Below are positions 1 through 10,200 of a stretch of 64,000 nt of DNA, in pieces. The notes under the pieces were generated by a model that was not told where the DNA came from, did no database searches, and saw only the letters and a program-made list of their open reading frames with translations. The translations under genes and the position numbers were made by a program. The stretch lies in NCBI RefSeq assembly GCF_000499385.1, contig NW_013652106.1, positions 1 to 64,000 on the forward strand, read 5' to 3'. Source of the stretch: Eimeria necatrix. Its lineage: Eukaryota > Apicomplexa > Conoidasida > Eucoccidiorida > Eimeriidae. Numbering within the stretch: the stretch's first letter is position 1; each line of letters begins with the position of its first letter.

Positions 1-456
1 GTGGGGACGGGGGCTGGCGATCGAGCCGGCACCAATGCGGACCTCCCCCCTAGGTCTAGGGGGTAAGCTCCAAGAAGGGAGCGAATCGAAGACAGAGAAC
101 ACAGACACTTCTTGAATTGTCGTATTTCGACGGAATAAAGCTGTAAAGACCGAGAAATGGGGCTAATCTAGGTGTAGTATGTAGACCTGTAGAGGGACAG
201 GGGGACAGGAAACAGCGTAGTCGCAGCAGTAGGCGCCGCGCACTACATGCGGGCCATCGCCCCACAAGGTCAAGAAAGCAGAAACCCTCAGTGGGGTGGA
301 CCTTTACGAGAAATCCATTTTAGAACTTGAAATATGACTGCCATTATTGATATTTTGGTATATGTTTCATGAGACATGGATCGAAGGTAGAAGGTTTTTC
401 AAAGGGCGCCTTATTCGTGGGCAGGGTAGTCGCAGCAGAAGGCGCTGCGCAATACA
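1..456 (+). repeat. degenerate LTR fragments, opposite orientation to the main element
   Basis: Two pieces of the same LTR family as 1061-1482 and 3319-3712 lie here, read on the plus strand. The first piece starts inside an LTR at the window edge (GGGGCTGGCGAT near 9-20) and runs to the GCAGCAG-GGCGC-GCGCA-TACA end near 225-256. The second (about 300-456) repeats the 3' half: TATGACTG, TTTGGTAT, AAAGGGCGCCTTATTCGTGGG and the terminal TACA at 453-456. No tRNA-like primer site follows the end, so this looks like nested or rearranged LTR debris, cut by the window edge. Confidence 0.6.
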
Positions 457-1060
457 GGGCTTATACAGGAAAGCAGTCAAGCTTGGTGTTAAAAGAAGTA
501 GGAGAAAAGAAAGAGCTTCGGTGATGTCGAAAGAGCAAGTGGTTTCGGATTGCAGGCGCCCTCCTGGTGTCTACTTTGGCGATGCCTCCGACTCTACAGT
601 ACTGCAAGGTAGGGGCTGGGCCAGCCAAAATGGGATCATTGCCGAAAATAAAGAGAGACAGATCAGCCAGTATACCCAACAATTCTGACTTACTCAGAGT
701 CACAACGTATGCCATGCTAAAGGCACGCCTGACCGGCCAAAAAGGATGCTTGCTCAGTGCTAGGGAGGTCTTCTTTTGGCTGCGATAGTCAACTGTCACA
801 CTTGAGTCAGAAGTGAGAAAAATTGTCGTACACAAAATACCTAGACGCCTTAAACACAAATATGCAGGGAAGGCAATCCCAAAGGCCAAGTAACAGGGCA
901 ATTGCGGAACTCAACACCGGAGGCTTCACTCTGCCTTTCAGCTGCAGCGCTGTAAGGCTTGCGGAACGTCTGGCACATTCCTCAAGCCAAAATCTGTGCG
1001 TGTGGAACAAAACGGCTTACAGTTTCTGAAGCAACTGTTGATGCGTGCTTTGCGAGATGT
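457..1060. other. gene-free spacer between LTR copies
   Basis: About 600 bases between the left LTR fragments and the 3' LTR of the main element. Overlapping ORFs occur on both strands (about 146 aa on minus, 113 aa on plus), but none shows a recognisable motif, credible splice pattern or composition bias. It may be older transposon debris; nothing can be assigned. Confidence 0.4.
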
Positions 1061-1482
1061 TGTAGGTGCTTTGCGCAGCGTTCTCTGCTGCTCCTACGTT
1101 ACAACCTGGTCCACGAATGGGGCGACCTTCTGACTATTTCTCTATATTCGACACATTTCTCATAAAAATACCAAATTAGAAATAAAAAAAATCATCTTTC
1201 AAGTTCTCAATCCGATTTTATTAGAAGCTGCGCCCTCATATTTCTCGCCGTCTTAGGCTGGCTGGGGCGCTAACCCGCAACGGTGCCGGCGTTGTCGCCA
1301 GCCCCAAACTTGGGGGATTCACAGACACTTCTAGTTTATACATGCTATTCTGCTGGTAAATTGTTTTGCTTCTTTACTAGTAAGAAGTTTCTGCGCTCGT
1401 CCAGCAACTTAACCTCTTATATATCGCCCGCTAGCCCTCTAAAGGTCACCAGTAAGCCCTATTGTAGTACCTGCGCACTACA
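1061..1482 (-). repeat. 3' LTR of the retrotransposon
   Basis: Aligns along its length with 3319-3712. Shared blocks include CGCAGCGTTCT, CCACGAAT, TTCTCATAAA-AATACCAAATTA, TATCGCCAGCCCCAA-CTT, CACTTCTAGTTTA, ACTAGTAAGAAG, TTAACCTCTTA, AAGGTCACCA and AAGCCCTATTG. On the minus strand it begins TGTAGTG and ends CCTACA. It carries a few extra bases near its end (1065-1071) relative to the other LTR. Confidence 0.85.
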
Positions 1483-1496
1483 AGTTCCCCCCTTGA
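1483..1496 (-). other. polypurine tract
   Basis: Directly before the 3' LTR on the element strand lies the purine run AAGGGGGGAA. This is the position and composition expected for the plus-strand primer of an LTR element. Confidence 0.7.
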
Positions 1497-1739
1497 GGGA
1501 CTGGACCAGTCTGGCCAGAACACGTTATTTCTGCTTCTTCAGTGTCTATTCTCTTCTAACGCTGATGCCATGAGCGCATGCGGTGCGTAACGCTCCCTCC
1601 CACCTCATTATGGAAGGCTGCCAACCCTGCGAGCGGCGGAAGCTGACGGACCCAAACCGCTACGCCTCGAAAGGAGCAAGAGGGTTTCGAGCCTGGAGAC
1701 GTCTTCCACGTTGGCGGTGCCAATCACGAAGCAAAGCCG

Positions 1740-3217
1740 GGCATCCTGGTGGTGAGCGGGCTCCCATGTGGCTTGACCTTCAGGGGTTCCGCGCCACTTG
1801 ACGAGGTCCTGGGACGTCGGCTGCTGAGCCGCGCTGGCCCATGATAAAATTTTCCTCATAATCCTCTGTTGGATTGCCTGCCGCATTGCGGATGGGGAGC
1901 CAGCCGGGGTCGGCTCCCTGGGGAACCAAGTCAGGGAGGAGGGGGCAATGGGTAACTAACTGCGAAACATGGAAAACGTTGTGGCATTCATAGGTGAGAG
2001 GCAAAGCGAGACGGTAAGTGACGGTCCCTATACGCTCGATGACTCCAAAGGGTCCTCGGCAACGGGGCTCCAACTTAGGGCAGCTCTTCAAAGCCGGTAT
2101 ATGCTTGCTACTGAGCGAAGCCTTGTCGTTTAAACGTTCAGTCCTCTCAGTACTGAGAAGAGTGGGCTTTCTACTGCTTTTGCCCTCCGGCTCACTCGTG
2201 CCTCGGCCGTATGTAGGACAGTCCCGAGCATAGTGTCCCACACTGCCACACTTCTTACAGGTCTCCCCCGGACGCTTGGTACGTTCTCCCTTGCTGGGAC
2301 AAGCGCGTGCTGGGTATCCTCGACCCTAACACTCGTTGTTTCCGCGGTTTGCCCCAGGCTGCTTTTTGTTCTCCTTGTTCCTACCGGGTCCATTTGCCTG
2401 GGCGGCAGCTCTGATGGCTCGGCTGATTCTTTCTCGTTGCTCTAGCACGGTCTGCTTAGGCTCGTAGAGTCGCGCTGCGGCTTTCGCCGCTTGTTCCCAA
2501 TAGGGATACTTCACCTACCTGTTATTGGTCATGAGAAGATGTAGGTTCGTTGGTAGCCCGGTGCAGTAATAGTCAGCGAGTTCCTCGGGAGTGAGACCCA
2601 CTCCACGCTCCGCTACAGCTGCAAACTGGTCCGTGTATTCCTTAGGGTTGCCATTCCACCGTACCTTGGCCAACTCCGTCAAAAATTGGCTCTGCGACAT
2701 TGTTTTGTCGAACCGTTCCAAAAGCCGGCGCTTGACCGTCGCCCAGTCGCGCAGTCACTTAGGCCGATAGTTCGCCGTAGGTACATCCAATAAGTTAGAG
2801 CCGGGCCAACAATGTGGTCAATTACTGCTCTCCCCCAGTCGCAGGGCTCCAATCCCATCTGGGTATACCGTCTTTCGATGCGCAGCAAAAAGGCTTGCAT
2901 AGTGCTGCCGTCTTCAGAAAGCATGGGAACGTTGCGCCCGATTCGCAGGGCCCGCCCATAACATTCCTCATCGTAGCGATCGCGGAGTGGGGTTGGTCCC
3001 ACGTAACGTACGGACTGTTCCCTGGCGGGCCGGCAACGTTGGTTATAGGTGCCACCTGTGGGTACGCCTCCTTACGCCCGTGCAGCCGCTCTGCCACGGT
3101 GGGTTCCGAAGTAGTATGACGATGGTGGGCTGGCGTCCAGCTGGGCATTTTGCTTACGGACATTGTAGACCTCTCCTGTTGAGTGGGGCCGATACCGCGT
3201 CCGTTGCGTACGTGCAT
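1740..3217 (-). pseudogene. broken gag fused to integrase C-terminus and chromodomain
   Basis: Reading the minus strand, gag-like sequence lies in three frames. 3217-2822 has a Pro/Ser/Thr-rich lead; 3002-2679 has a capsid-like stretch (LLRIERRYTQMGLEPCDWGR); 2721-2326 has TELAKVRWNGNPKEYTDQFA and then a basic region, with at least one stop near 2515. A zinc knuckle C-K-K-C-x4-H-x4-C is encoded at 2259-2218. The same reading frame then runs straight into an integrase C-terminal module (KLEPRCRGPFGVIERIGTV and VFHVSQL, about 2090-1960). A frameshift near 1880 leads into a chromodomain-like segment (DLVKWRGTPEGQATWEPAHH, about 1810-1745). Several frameshifts make it non-functional. The knuckle-to-integrase fusion implies deletion of about 2.5-3 kb of pol relative to a full chromovirus (inference). 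Confidence 0.8.
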
Positions 3218-3296
3218 CCCATACCGAGCTAAGCTGTCTAGGTGTGTACCATTAGGGCAAATTTTTTGTACTCTTAGCTCCGGAAAAGAAAAATTT

Positions 3297-3316
3297 GTAT
3301 CCCGGAACAGCCCCCA
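3297..3316 (-). other. tRNA primer-binding site
   Basis: Two bases inside the 5' LTR. Read on the plus strand these 20 bases look exactly like a tRNA 3' end: T-loop end GTAT, T-stem CCCGG (3301-3305), acceptor 3' strand AACAGCC (3306-3312), discriminator C and CCA (3314-3316). The minus-strand complement would therefore anneal to a tRNA whose 5' end is GGCUGUU. The tRNA identity is not assigned. Confidence 0.75.
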
Positions 3317-3318
3317 AA

Positions 3319-3712
3319 TGTACTGCGCAGCGTTCTTCTGCTGCTACTACGTTCCTGGCCCACGAATAAGGCGCCCTTTCGACAAATTCTCCACAATCAA
3401 CACAGTTCTCATAAACAATACCAAATTATTAATGAAAAAACAGTCATAATTCACTTTCTAAATCAGGTGTTCCTCGTAGTTCTTGCTTTATTCACCCGGT
3501 TCGGGCTTGCACCGAAGCCGACGTTATCGCCAGCCCCAATCTTAGGGTATTCAGAAACACTTCTAGTTTACTCATGCTCGCAAATTGCCTTAATTTGTTA
3601 CTAGTAAGAAGTGTCTGCGCCCGTTCAGCGTCTTAACCTCTTACTATGTGTCACTTGCCAGCCACCCTCTTAAGGTCACCACCAAGCCCTATTGCAGTGC
3701 CTGCACACTACA
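3319..3712 (-). repeat. 5' LTR of the retrotransposon
   Basis: On the minus strand it runs from TGTAGTGTGC to GCGCAGTACA, giving TGTA...TACA ends, and aligns with 1061-1482. AATAAAG (about 3484-3490, minus strand) is a possible polyadenylation signal. 394 bp long. Confidence 0.85.
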
Positions 3713-6700
3713 GTTACCCTGCGCTTCTACTGCAGCAAGCATTGATCAAACCGAGTGTCAGGAAGTCTGGTGTCAGTCCGTGTCGTCTTCTGTTGACTTC
3801 GTAACTGTGGGTCCTCCACGCTCGGCTTTTGTATGGCTGTCCTCTTGTGTTCTATGAGCCGTGATAGCTTTGCTCTCTGCTGTTCTTCACAAAATCAAAA
3901 GTTGACTCGAGCGTTCACTGCATGCGAACTTAGCAAGAGAGTAAGTCTTTACAACGGAGCAGGTCATTAACATGAACGGCGTTTGCGCTTTGCTGAATGA
4001 TCTCCCTGATTTGCACCTTAGCCATGGCACCCGCATGAGGCTACGGGGCCGAAAGTGCTACGAGATGCATCAGCATCCATTGACGCTTTACAGGTGCGCC
4101 CCAAAAAATACCAGCTTGGTTCACTGCCGCCGTGGCGACCCTATACAGCACACCCGGGAACCCACTGGCGGGCTCTCCACACATCTTGCGATACGAGCAC
4201 AGCTTCACAGCACAAAACTTACAGTTCTGCGTGGGCTGATTTCTGGCTTCGCTCTGCTTCTGACTTCGACATTGCTGCCATCGCCGTCTCCCCCGCAACC
4301 TAGGAGACGTTCTTATCTTCTGTTTGGAGTCTCGCTACGCTCTTTGTTGCCGCTTAAGGGGACCGCCTGACTCCTCAGGGTGCAGATCTTGCCCATTTCC
4401 TGGCAACTGTAACCTCTTACTCATAATTGAGGAGCCTTCTATAGCATTGACGCCTATCGCGCCTGCGCACGGAAGATTTTCTCCATGCATCGGCGCCTAA
4501 CGTGCTCTTCTCCAGCAATGTCTAGGCTTGTTCACTTGTACGCTCTGTAGTGCCCTGTCGGCGAGCAGTCTGTTGGGTTTTTTAGACTCCGCTTATCTCT
4601 TTTTTAAAGTCTGCTAGGCGTATGTCGGCCCCATGCAGAGTCCACAGTTCCAACACAACTCTTGCACGCTCCCACTATCTTGTTTTTTCCTTCCTCTGCT
4701 GAAGTACTCTTGTGATTGAGCTCTTCACCCGTGGCATCCACAACTTGCTTGTGTTCTCTCTCGAAACTTCGCTTTCGTTTCGTCTGACGCATTGCTTTGC
4801 TCTTTAGCCGCTGCAGCCTCTCACTCTCTTGAATGTCGCGTAGGTCTTTGTCCCATGTTATGTGTTGGAAAATTATAGCCTAGCTGTAATGGCCAACTTT
4901 GGCGAACGGATGAGATCAAGAACTTCTGCCGCCTCCCCCAAAAGGAGTCTTATACTATTTGGGCCTTCACGCTTTACATACGTAAATCACTGGTGATTTT
5001 TGCATATTAGGGGCTGTGATTTCCTCCTCCAGTAAGACCTCACTGTACCTGAGCTGAGAATTGTACTTTGTTATTCGATTCAAGCCAGATCGTCTAGAAA
5101 TGCAATTCGTGAGAGTTTGCAAAATCGACAATGGGACCCCTGTATCTACACTGCCTGCTCATGTCGATAATTTCCCTATGATACTACTGCTGTGCTAGAG
5201 CAGGATATCAACAGGAACGCGCTAGCTCCCAGCTCCATCGCCAGCAGCTTCTTTAGGCATGTTTTCCCTCATGCCAGCGAACAGTGCCTTCACAAGCCCC
5301 TCAGAGGTCACCATGGCACTCTCAGCTTCGCGCTTTAGAAGCCGCTGGCAAGCAGAACGTTGGAGAGAAACCTCTTGGAAGTGACAGTTTCCAGTAGGCG
5401 CTCCACCTCGGCGCTAAGTTGTTGAATGACACATAATTGGTTTACAGCTCTGTCACCCTTCCTGGAATTAGGGGGCAAAGGGTTACCTACCCGTTCTTAT
5501 GTAATATAAACGATTAAGTAGCTTCGCTTTTTGGTTCCCCTACTTTGGGGCTTTCTCCAGGATGCCCGTTGCATAGAGATCTCTCATATGTGCTCTCTTG
5601 GTGCTCTTATTAGCCGTCCGGTGTGATTGCGCATATCCGAATTTGAAGGCACAGCTTCTGTTTTCTTGAGGTCTGCATAGTGCGTCCGGGAAAATATTAG
5701 CAGGCTGGCTGGAAAGGTACAGCTTTCACAAACACTGGAGCAATCTTCAAGTTTAAAGCGCGAACGCTGGTCTAGCCCCAGCGTATCTTGTTATCGGCAA
5801 CTATCTTACACACTTCTCTGCATCACATGCAAAGGGGAGGAAAGCTGGGCAGAGGTAAAACCTTACTGTACGACAACTGACAACTGTGTAGTTTAAAGGA
5901 CAGCAGGAATTAACTGGGCTCTGGTCGCATAATCCTGACCCCACGCCGTGCACAGACTCCCTGCTAGCTACAGGGTCGCTGCACCCAAACGCCGCGCCTG
6001 GCTAGAGGCATCGTTGGTGCTAGCGATTCTCAGAGCTTTTGGCTACATAACAGCCATTTACCTACTCTATTGCTAAATCGGATCGACAGCGTGGTTATTG
6101 ACCCCTATGGCCTTTCAGAGCCATTTTCTCGGTGCGAAACACTATATTTACTGCCTGTTGAGAGTGTGCGCTAGCGTGTGACTCTAGCTACTTGAGTCGC
6201 ACGCCGGCTCACGAATGCAATGCGATACGAGATGAAAACATCTTGAGTATATTGTGGTAACTAAAGAATGCTAAATGTGGAGCCTAAAACAGAGAAGATT
6301 TGGTACCCTCAAATTCCTTTGCGAAGCAGAGATGGTTGGGACTAGGGAGCTTGCACCATGCAAAGGTCTGCTTAGGATTGCAAGCTAGGTCCGTTTCGAG
6401 GGTGACAGCTGGCTGCGCGGTGCACATGAAAGCCACATACACAAGCAATGCCTCCCGCAAGTAAAATGGCACCTGGTCTGAAGGCTGGAGGGTGCTTCGT
6501 CGTTAACTGCTACTAAGTGGCGTCACATCTGCAAGCCACTTCCGTATTGTCTCTTAATTAAGCACCTGCATTTCATTATTTTTTCCACGACTAGGTTAGT
6601 TGAAAATTGGAGTACTAGCATAATGACACCCCCTAAAGTATAGTGCTGTCTCGAAATTTTAATCGGATTGTTTTTCATGTTAAATCCCGCTTGTGTTGCA

Positions 6701-7210
6701 TGTAGTGGTACTCAGAGCACCACGGAGCTTTCGTCTACAGCCTGGAAACCCAACAGCAGCCTTCACTAGAAAGAGCTTCGCATGCATTCTGTTCTCACTG
6801 TAGTGAGTGCAAACAATTGGGCGCAAGAGTGTTTGCATGCCCGATTTCTTCCGAAGTCTCATAGCATATGCTCGAATGGCGGCCATAAGTAGAAAATGAT
6901 ACAGAACGGGTCCTGAATGTGACACCTGCCTGCACCAGGCCGGTCCACCTCAGCAACGTCGTCAGAATGCTCGACTACGCTGCTGAGGTGGATATTAGGA
7001 GAGCAAGACGCAGCCACGTCAAAGGTGGCGCTACCACAGCTTTAATGCTACAAGGCCCTCCAGCAGGTCTGTGCTATGGCCAGAAACAAAAAAAATCTTC
7101 CTGCAGCTTGCAGGTGCGGCAGGTGCAGCAGATGTGCATTGCTGGCGTCGCCATTTTACCTGTTCTGCAGCTTTTACTATTCACGAGCTTCTTCTGGGGC
7201 TGCAACAGAG
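3713..7210. other. gene-poor stretch, nothing recognised
   Basis: About 3.5 kb with only short ORFs on both strands, none with a recognisable motif or coding-type CAG composition. It fits the feature-poor segments known in Eimeria chromosomes. I see no LTR fragments here beyond the element. Small or divergent exons cannot be excluded. Confidence 0.4.
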
Positions 7211-10200
7211 CTATGAGCGACTGACCACCTCCTTAAACAGCTCTATTGCTGTTTTGGTGGGGGACATGGGCATCGGCGCCTTCAATTCGTCCTTCTCCCC
7301 AGGCACCTGCAGGGAGAAAAGCATAAGAAATGAGGAGCACACGCTGAAACTTTAAAGCATAGTCATTGCAGTGCCAGCGGAAAACCCTACGACTTATTGC
7401 ATTGCCATGAAGATTCTTTTCCATCCTCCAAAAAATAGCAGACGCAGCAACAAGGGTATGCAACTGCCTTGGCTGCAGCTGCTGCTGTACCAGCAGCAGG
7501 GAAGGAGCTCCTGGTGTTCTATCTGTTGGCTTCACAAGAGCCAGATTCTTTACGCGCAGTCGTGAGGGTGTTGTGCGCTGCGTTCATAGCGGCACATCAG
7601 CAGTCATGACAGTTGCAGCAACATTTCACACAAAGAACAGACAATTGACAGATCCACCGAGTACGAACCATAAATGTATGACGAAAAAACGAAGTTAGTG
7701 TAAGAGCAACCAGCGGCCTTGGGGTTGGTATGGCCAGTAACTTCAACAGCTTTAGCAGTTATGCTGCTGCATCAGGAAGGGAAACGGACCGTGCGCTCTG
7801 TTGCGGGCGGCAGTGGGAGTCTCCTCCGGTCGTGCTCTTCCAACCGTGCAAGTATAGCTGCTTGCGTCCTTGCCGATAGCCGCGTCCAGACACCAAGGAA
7901 ATGCTGCAAGGCAAGCAACATCAGCATGAACAAGAATGGATGCGGTAACAAAACATATATTACTCCAGCTAGTGGCTACAGGCGGTTAGGGTCAAAGCAG
8001 ATACATGGAAGGGAATATGGTTGCCTGCAGGGCGTACAAGGGCTAATGCATTCGCAGACAAAGTATGCATGCATATTTTGTAGTTATTTATGTCCCTTTT
8101 CAAGAGACTGCCCAGCTTCCAACAAAACCGGAGCGGCAGATAGCCTTTTGAGGCCAGCTGCTCTCTGCGCAGTCCTGAACATCAGCATCACCAGCAACAA
8201 CACATATAGCGAGTCATAGAGAAAGCGCTTAGTGCTATAGCAAGTGCAACAGCAGCAACAGCTCCAAAACAAAGTTCAGCCGTGCCCCTTGCAGCTTTAC
8301 CTTGTCGAGGAGGCAACCCGGTCGCATGCAATGCAACCAAAAGAGACAGCAGATCTTCGGCTGTGGAAAGCACGGAGAAACGACAAGAGAAGAGGCACGA
8401 CTCGCAGTCTAGTACCTTGAAGCAATGCATGCAAAGAACGACATGAGCACGTGGCATCCACAGGCAAATATACCCAGTTATAACGACAGAAGGCAACTGA
8501 GAAACAGCAAAAGGCAGAAGAAACATCAAGGAGCCAAAAAGCACAGCAAGCAAGCAGCAAATAGAGTGGCTCAGCAACACAACATATGCACTGAGCGCAC
8601 TGCTAAGCTCCTGTAGATGTCTTCTCAGCGCCCCACAAAGAGTTCCACCAAAGACAAAATCTCTGGCTTTCTCGTGCTGCTGCAGCTGCCATTGATGCAG
8701 CTCGACTAGCAGCAACTGCAGAAGCAGCCTCGGCTTCAACATCCACAATAGGCGTGCAGTTGGTCGACGAGGCTGCGACTTTGTTGTCTTTGCAGGCATC
8801 ATCTGTTGCTTAATATGGAACTGCCCCGGTGGCGGCTGCATCAGAATGCTCTTCAGTATCTTCTGGTGCTCTTCTGTTACTGGAAGTGCGGCGCAACAGC
8901 ACAGAAGGCGTGCAGTAGCAGCTGCCGCTGCTGCTGCTGCTGCAGTGCCGTAGTGCCACGTCGAACCAGAAAGAATGCCAACAGAACGGCTGAAAATAGC
9001 CTGTACTAGCTCTTTCGCCCACTCCTGCTGCAGGGAGGCCTCGTGGCCGTTTCCTGCTTCTTCAGTAGTCTGTGCCGTGCTCCTCTCTCTTCTTGGTTTT
9101 GCTTCTTCTCCCTGTTCCATGTCCAATGTCCAGGTCACGTATGCCGGTGGCGGCTGGCGCGGCATACCACCGAACAAATCTGTGCCTGCGAGGGCCTCTG
9201 CCACTCCCCACAGCGACTGCGCATAGAGGCACACGAAGCCATAAGACTAAGCATGCCTTCTGCATGCTTCAAACACTTGGCGAAAAACATCCATTTGAAT
9301 CAGCTTCAAAGCAGCAGCTTCACAAACACAGAAGTGAAAGGAGAATTCGTCACTGTATGAGCTTAACAAATATATATATGGAGGTAAAAGGAGAATTCGC
9401 CATTTTATGAGCTTGAATTTGTGATGAAACAATGCAAGTGCTGACCGTTGGAGACAGGGCATCAACATAAGCTAGGAGTTGAAGTAGTAGTCGAAGACGG
9501 AGACATGCGTCGCGAACATTACTTTTGCAAAAGAGAATGAATGCCTGAGAATACAAAGGGAAGGCGTCAAACGCTACGCAGACTGCGCTGCAGATGTGAC
9601 GGCAAAATCCACTACAAAATGCAACAGCAACGGCAGCAGGGGCACCAGTTGGTGTTGAAACAATGGGTTCAGGCGCAACCATGCAAAAGCTCGGCGTAGA
9701 AGGCAATGGAGTAAGTAATGGCTTACTGATGCTAATTGCTGGGGAGTGTAATAAGAGACTGCTGTATACATAAACCCAAAAGCTTGTCGCATCAGCTCCG
9801 GAGGAGCATCTTCCACAGACGCCAGAAAAACAAGAAGATCCTCAGGCAGAAAATAAGGCAAAAGGAATGCTGACTGCTGCAGCAATCGCCTCCGCAAGTC
9901 CTGCAAGGGGAGCAGCGCCTGCGAGCTCAGCCCTTTGTGAGTCTGCGGCCGCAGGCTGTACAGGGCCACAGCAATTTCTCGTGGCTGCAGCGCCACTGCG
10001 GCATCCCTAGCCGCATGCAGCACATACATAAGTAACTCCTCCGGGACGGATCCTTCTGGAAGAAGGCACTTAAGAGTAAGCAAAGAGATAACTGCTGCTG
10101 TCGTTTCCTTTTGGTGTAGCAGCGGCTGCTCTTGTTGCTGCTGATTGCCCTGGAGTCCCTCCAGAAGTGACGGTGTTAACACTTTAATATGCGCTCGGCG

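Larger units (their letters stand above)
1061..3712 (-). mobile_element. internally deleted Ty3/gypsy chromovirus-type LTR retrotransposon
   Basis: A 2.65-kb element on the minus strand bounded by two related LTRs (3319-3712 upstream, 1061-1482 downstream). In element order it has the 5' LTR, a tRNA primer-binding site, a gag region with a CCHC zinc knuckle, the C-terminal part of integrase, a chromodomain, a polypurine tract and the 3' LTR. Protease, reverse transcriptase, RNase H and the integrase catalytic core are missing, so the element cannot move by itself. The LTRs have diverged by substitutions and small indels and the gag frame is broken several times, so this is an old copy. No target-site duplication is visible: the bases flanking the LTRs (gatgt before 1061, gttac after 3712) do not match. 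Chromoviruses are known from Eimeria genomes; assignment to a named family would need a search. Confidence 0.85.

Noticed and set aside
461..901. 146-codon minus-strand ORF between LTR copies
   Set aside because: No motif and no splice signals, and it overlaps the LTR boundary. Probably chance in transposon debris.
8188..8600. hydrophobic, Cys/Leu-rich downstream half of the 348-codon minus-strand ORF
   Set aside because: The coding-like part ends near the LQELSS codons at about 8610. The rest reads through a likely donor (GCA|GTGCGC) into intron sequence, so it is not a real membrane domain.
7211..9216. RAP domain at the C-terminus of the HPR-like protein
   Set aside because: Looked for the conserved aromatic/Pro-Tyr and Trp-x-x-Leu features near the end. 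Exons there are poorly resolved and nothing convincing is visible.
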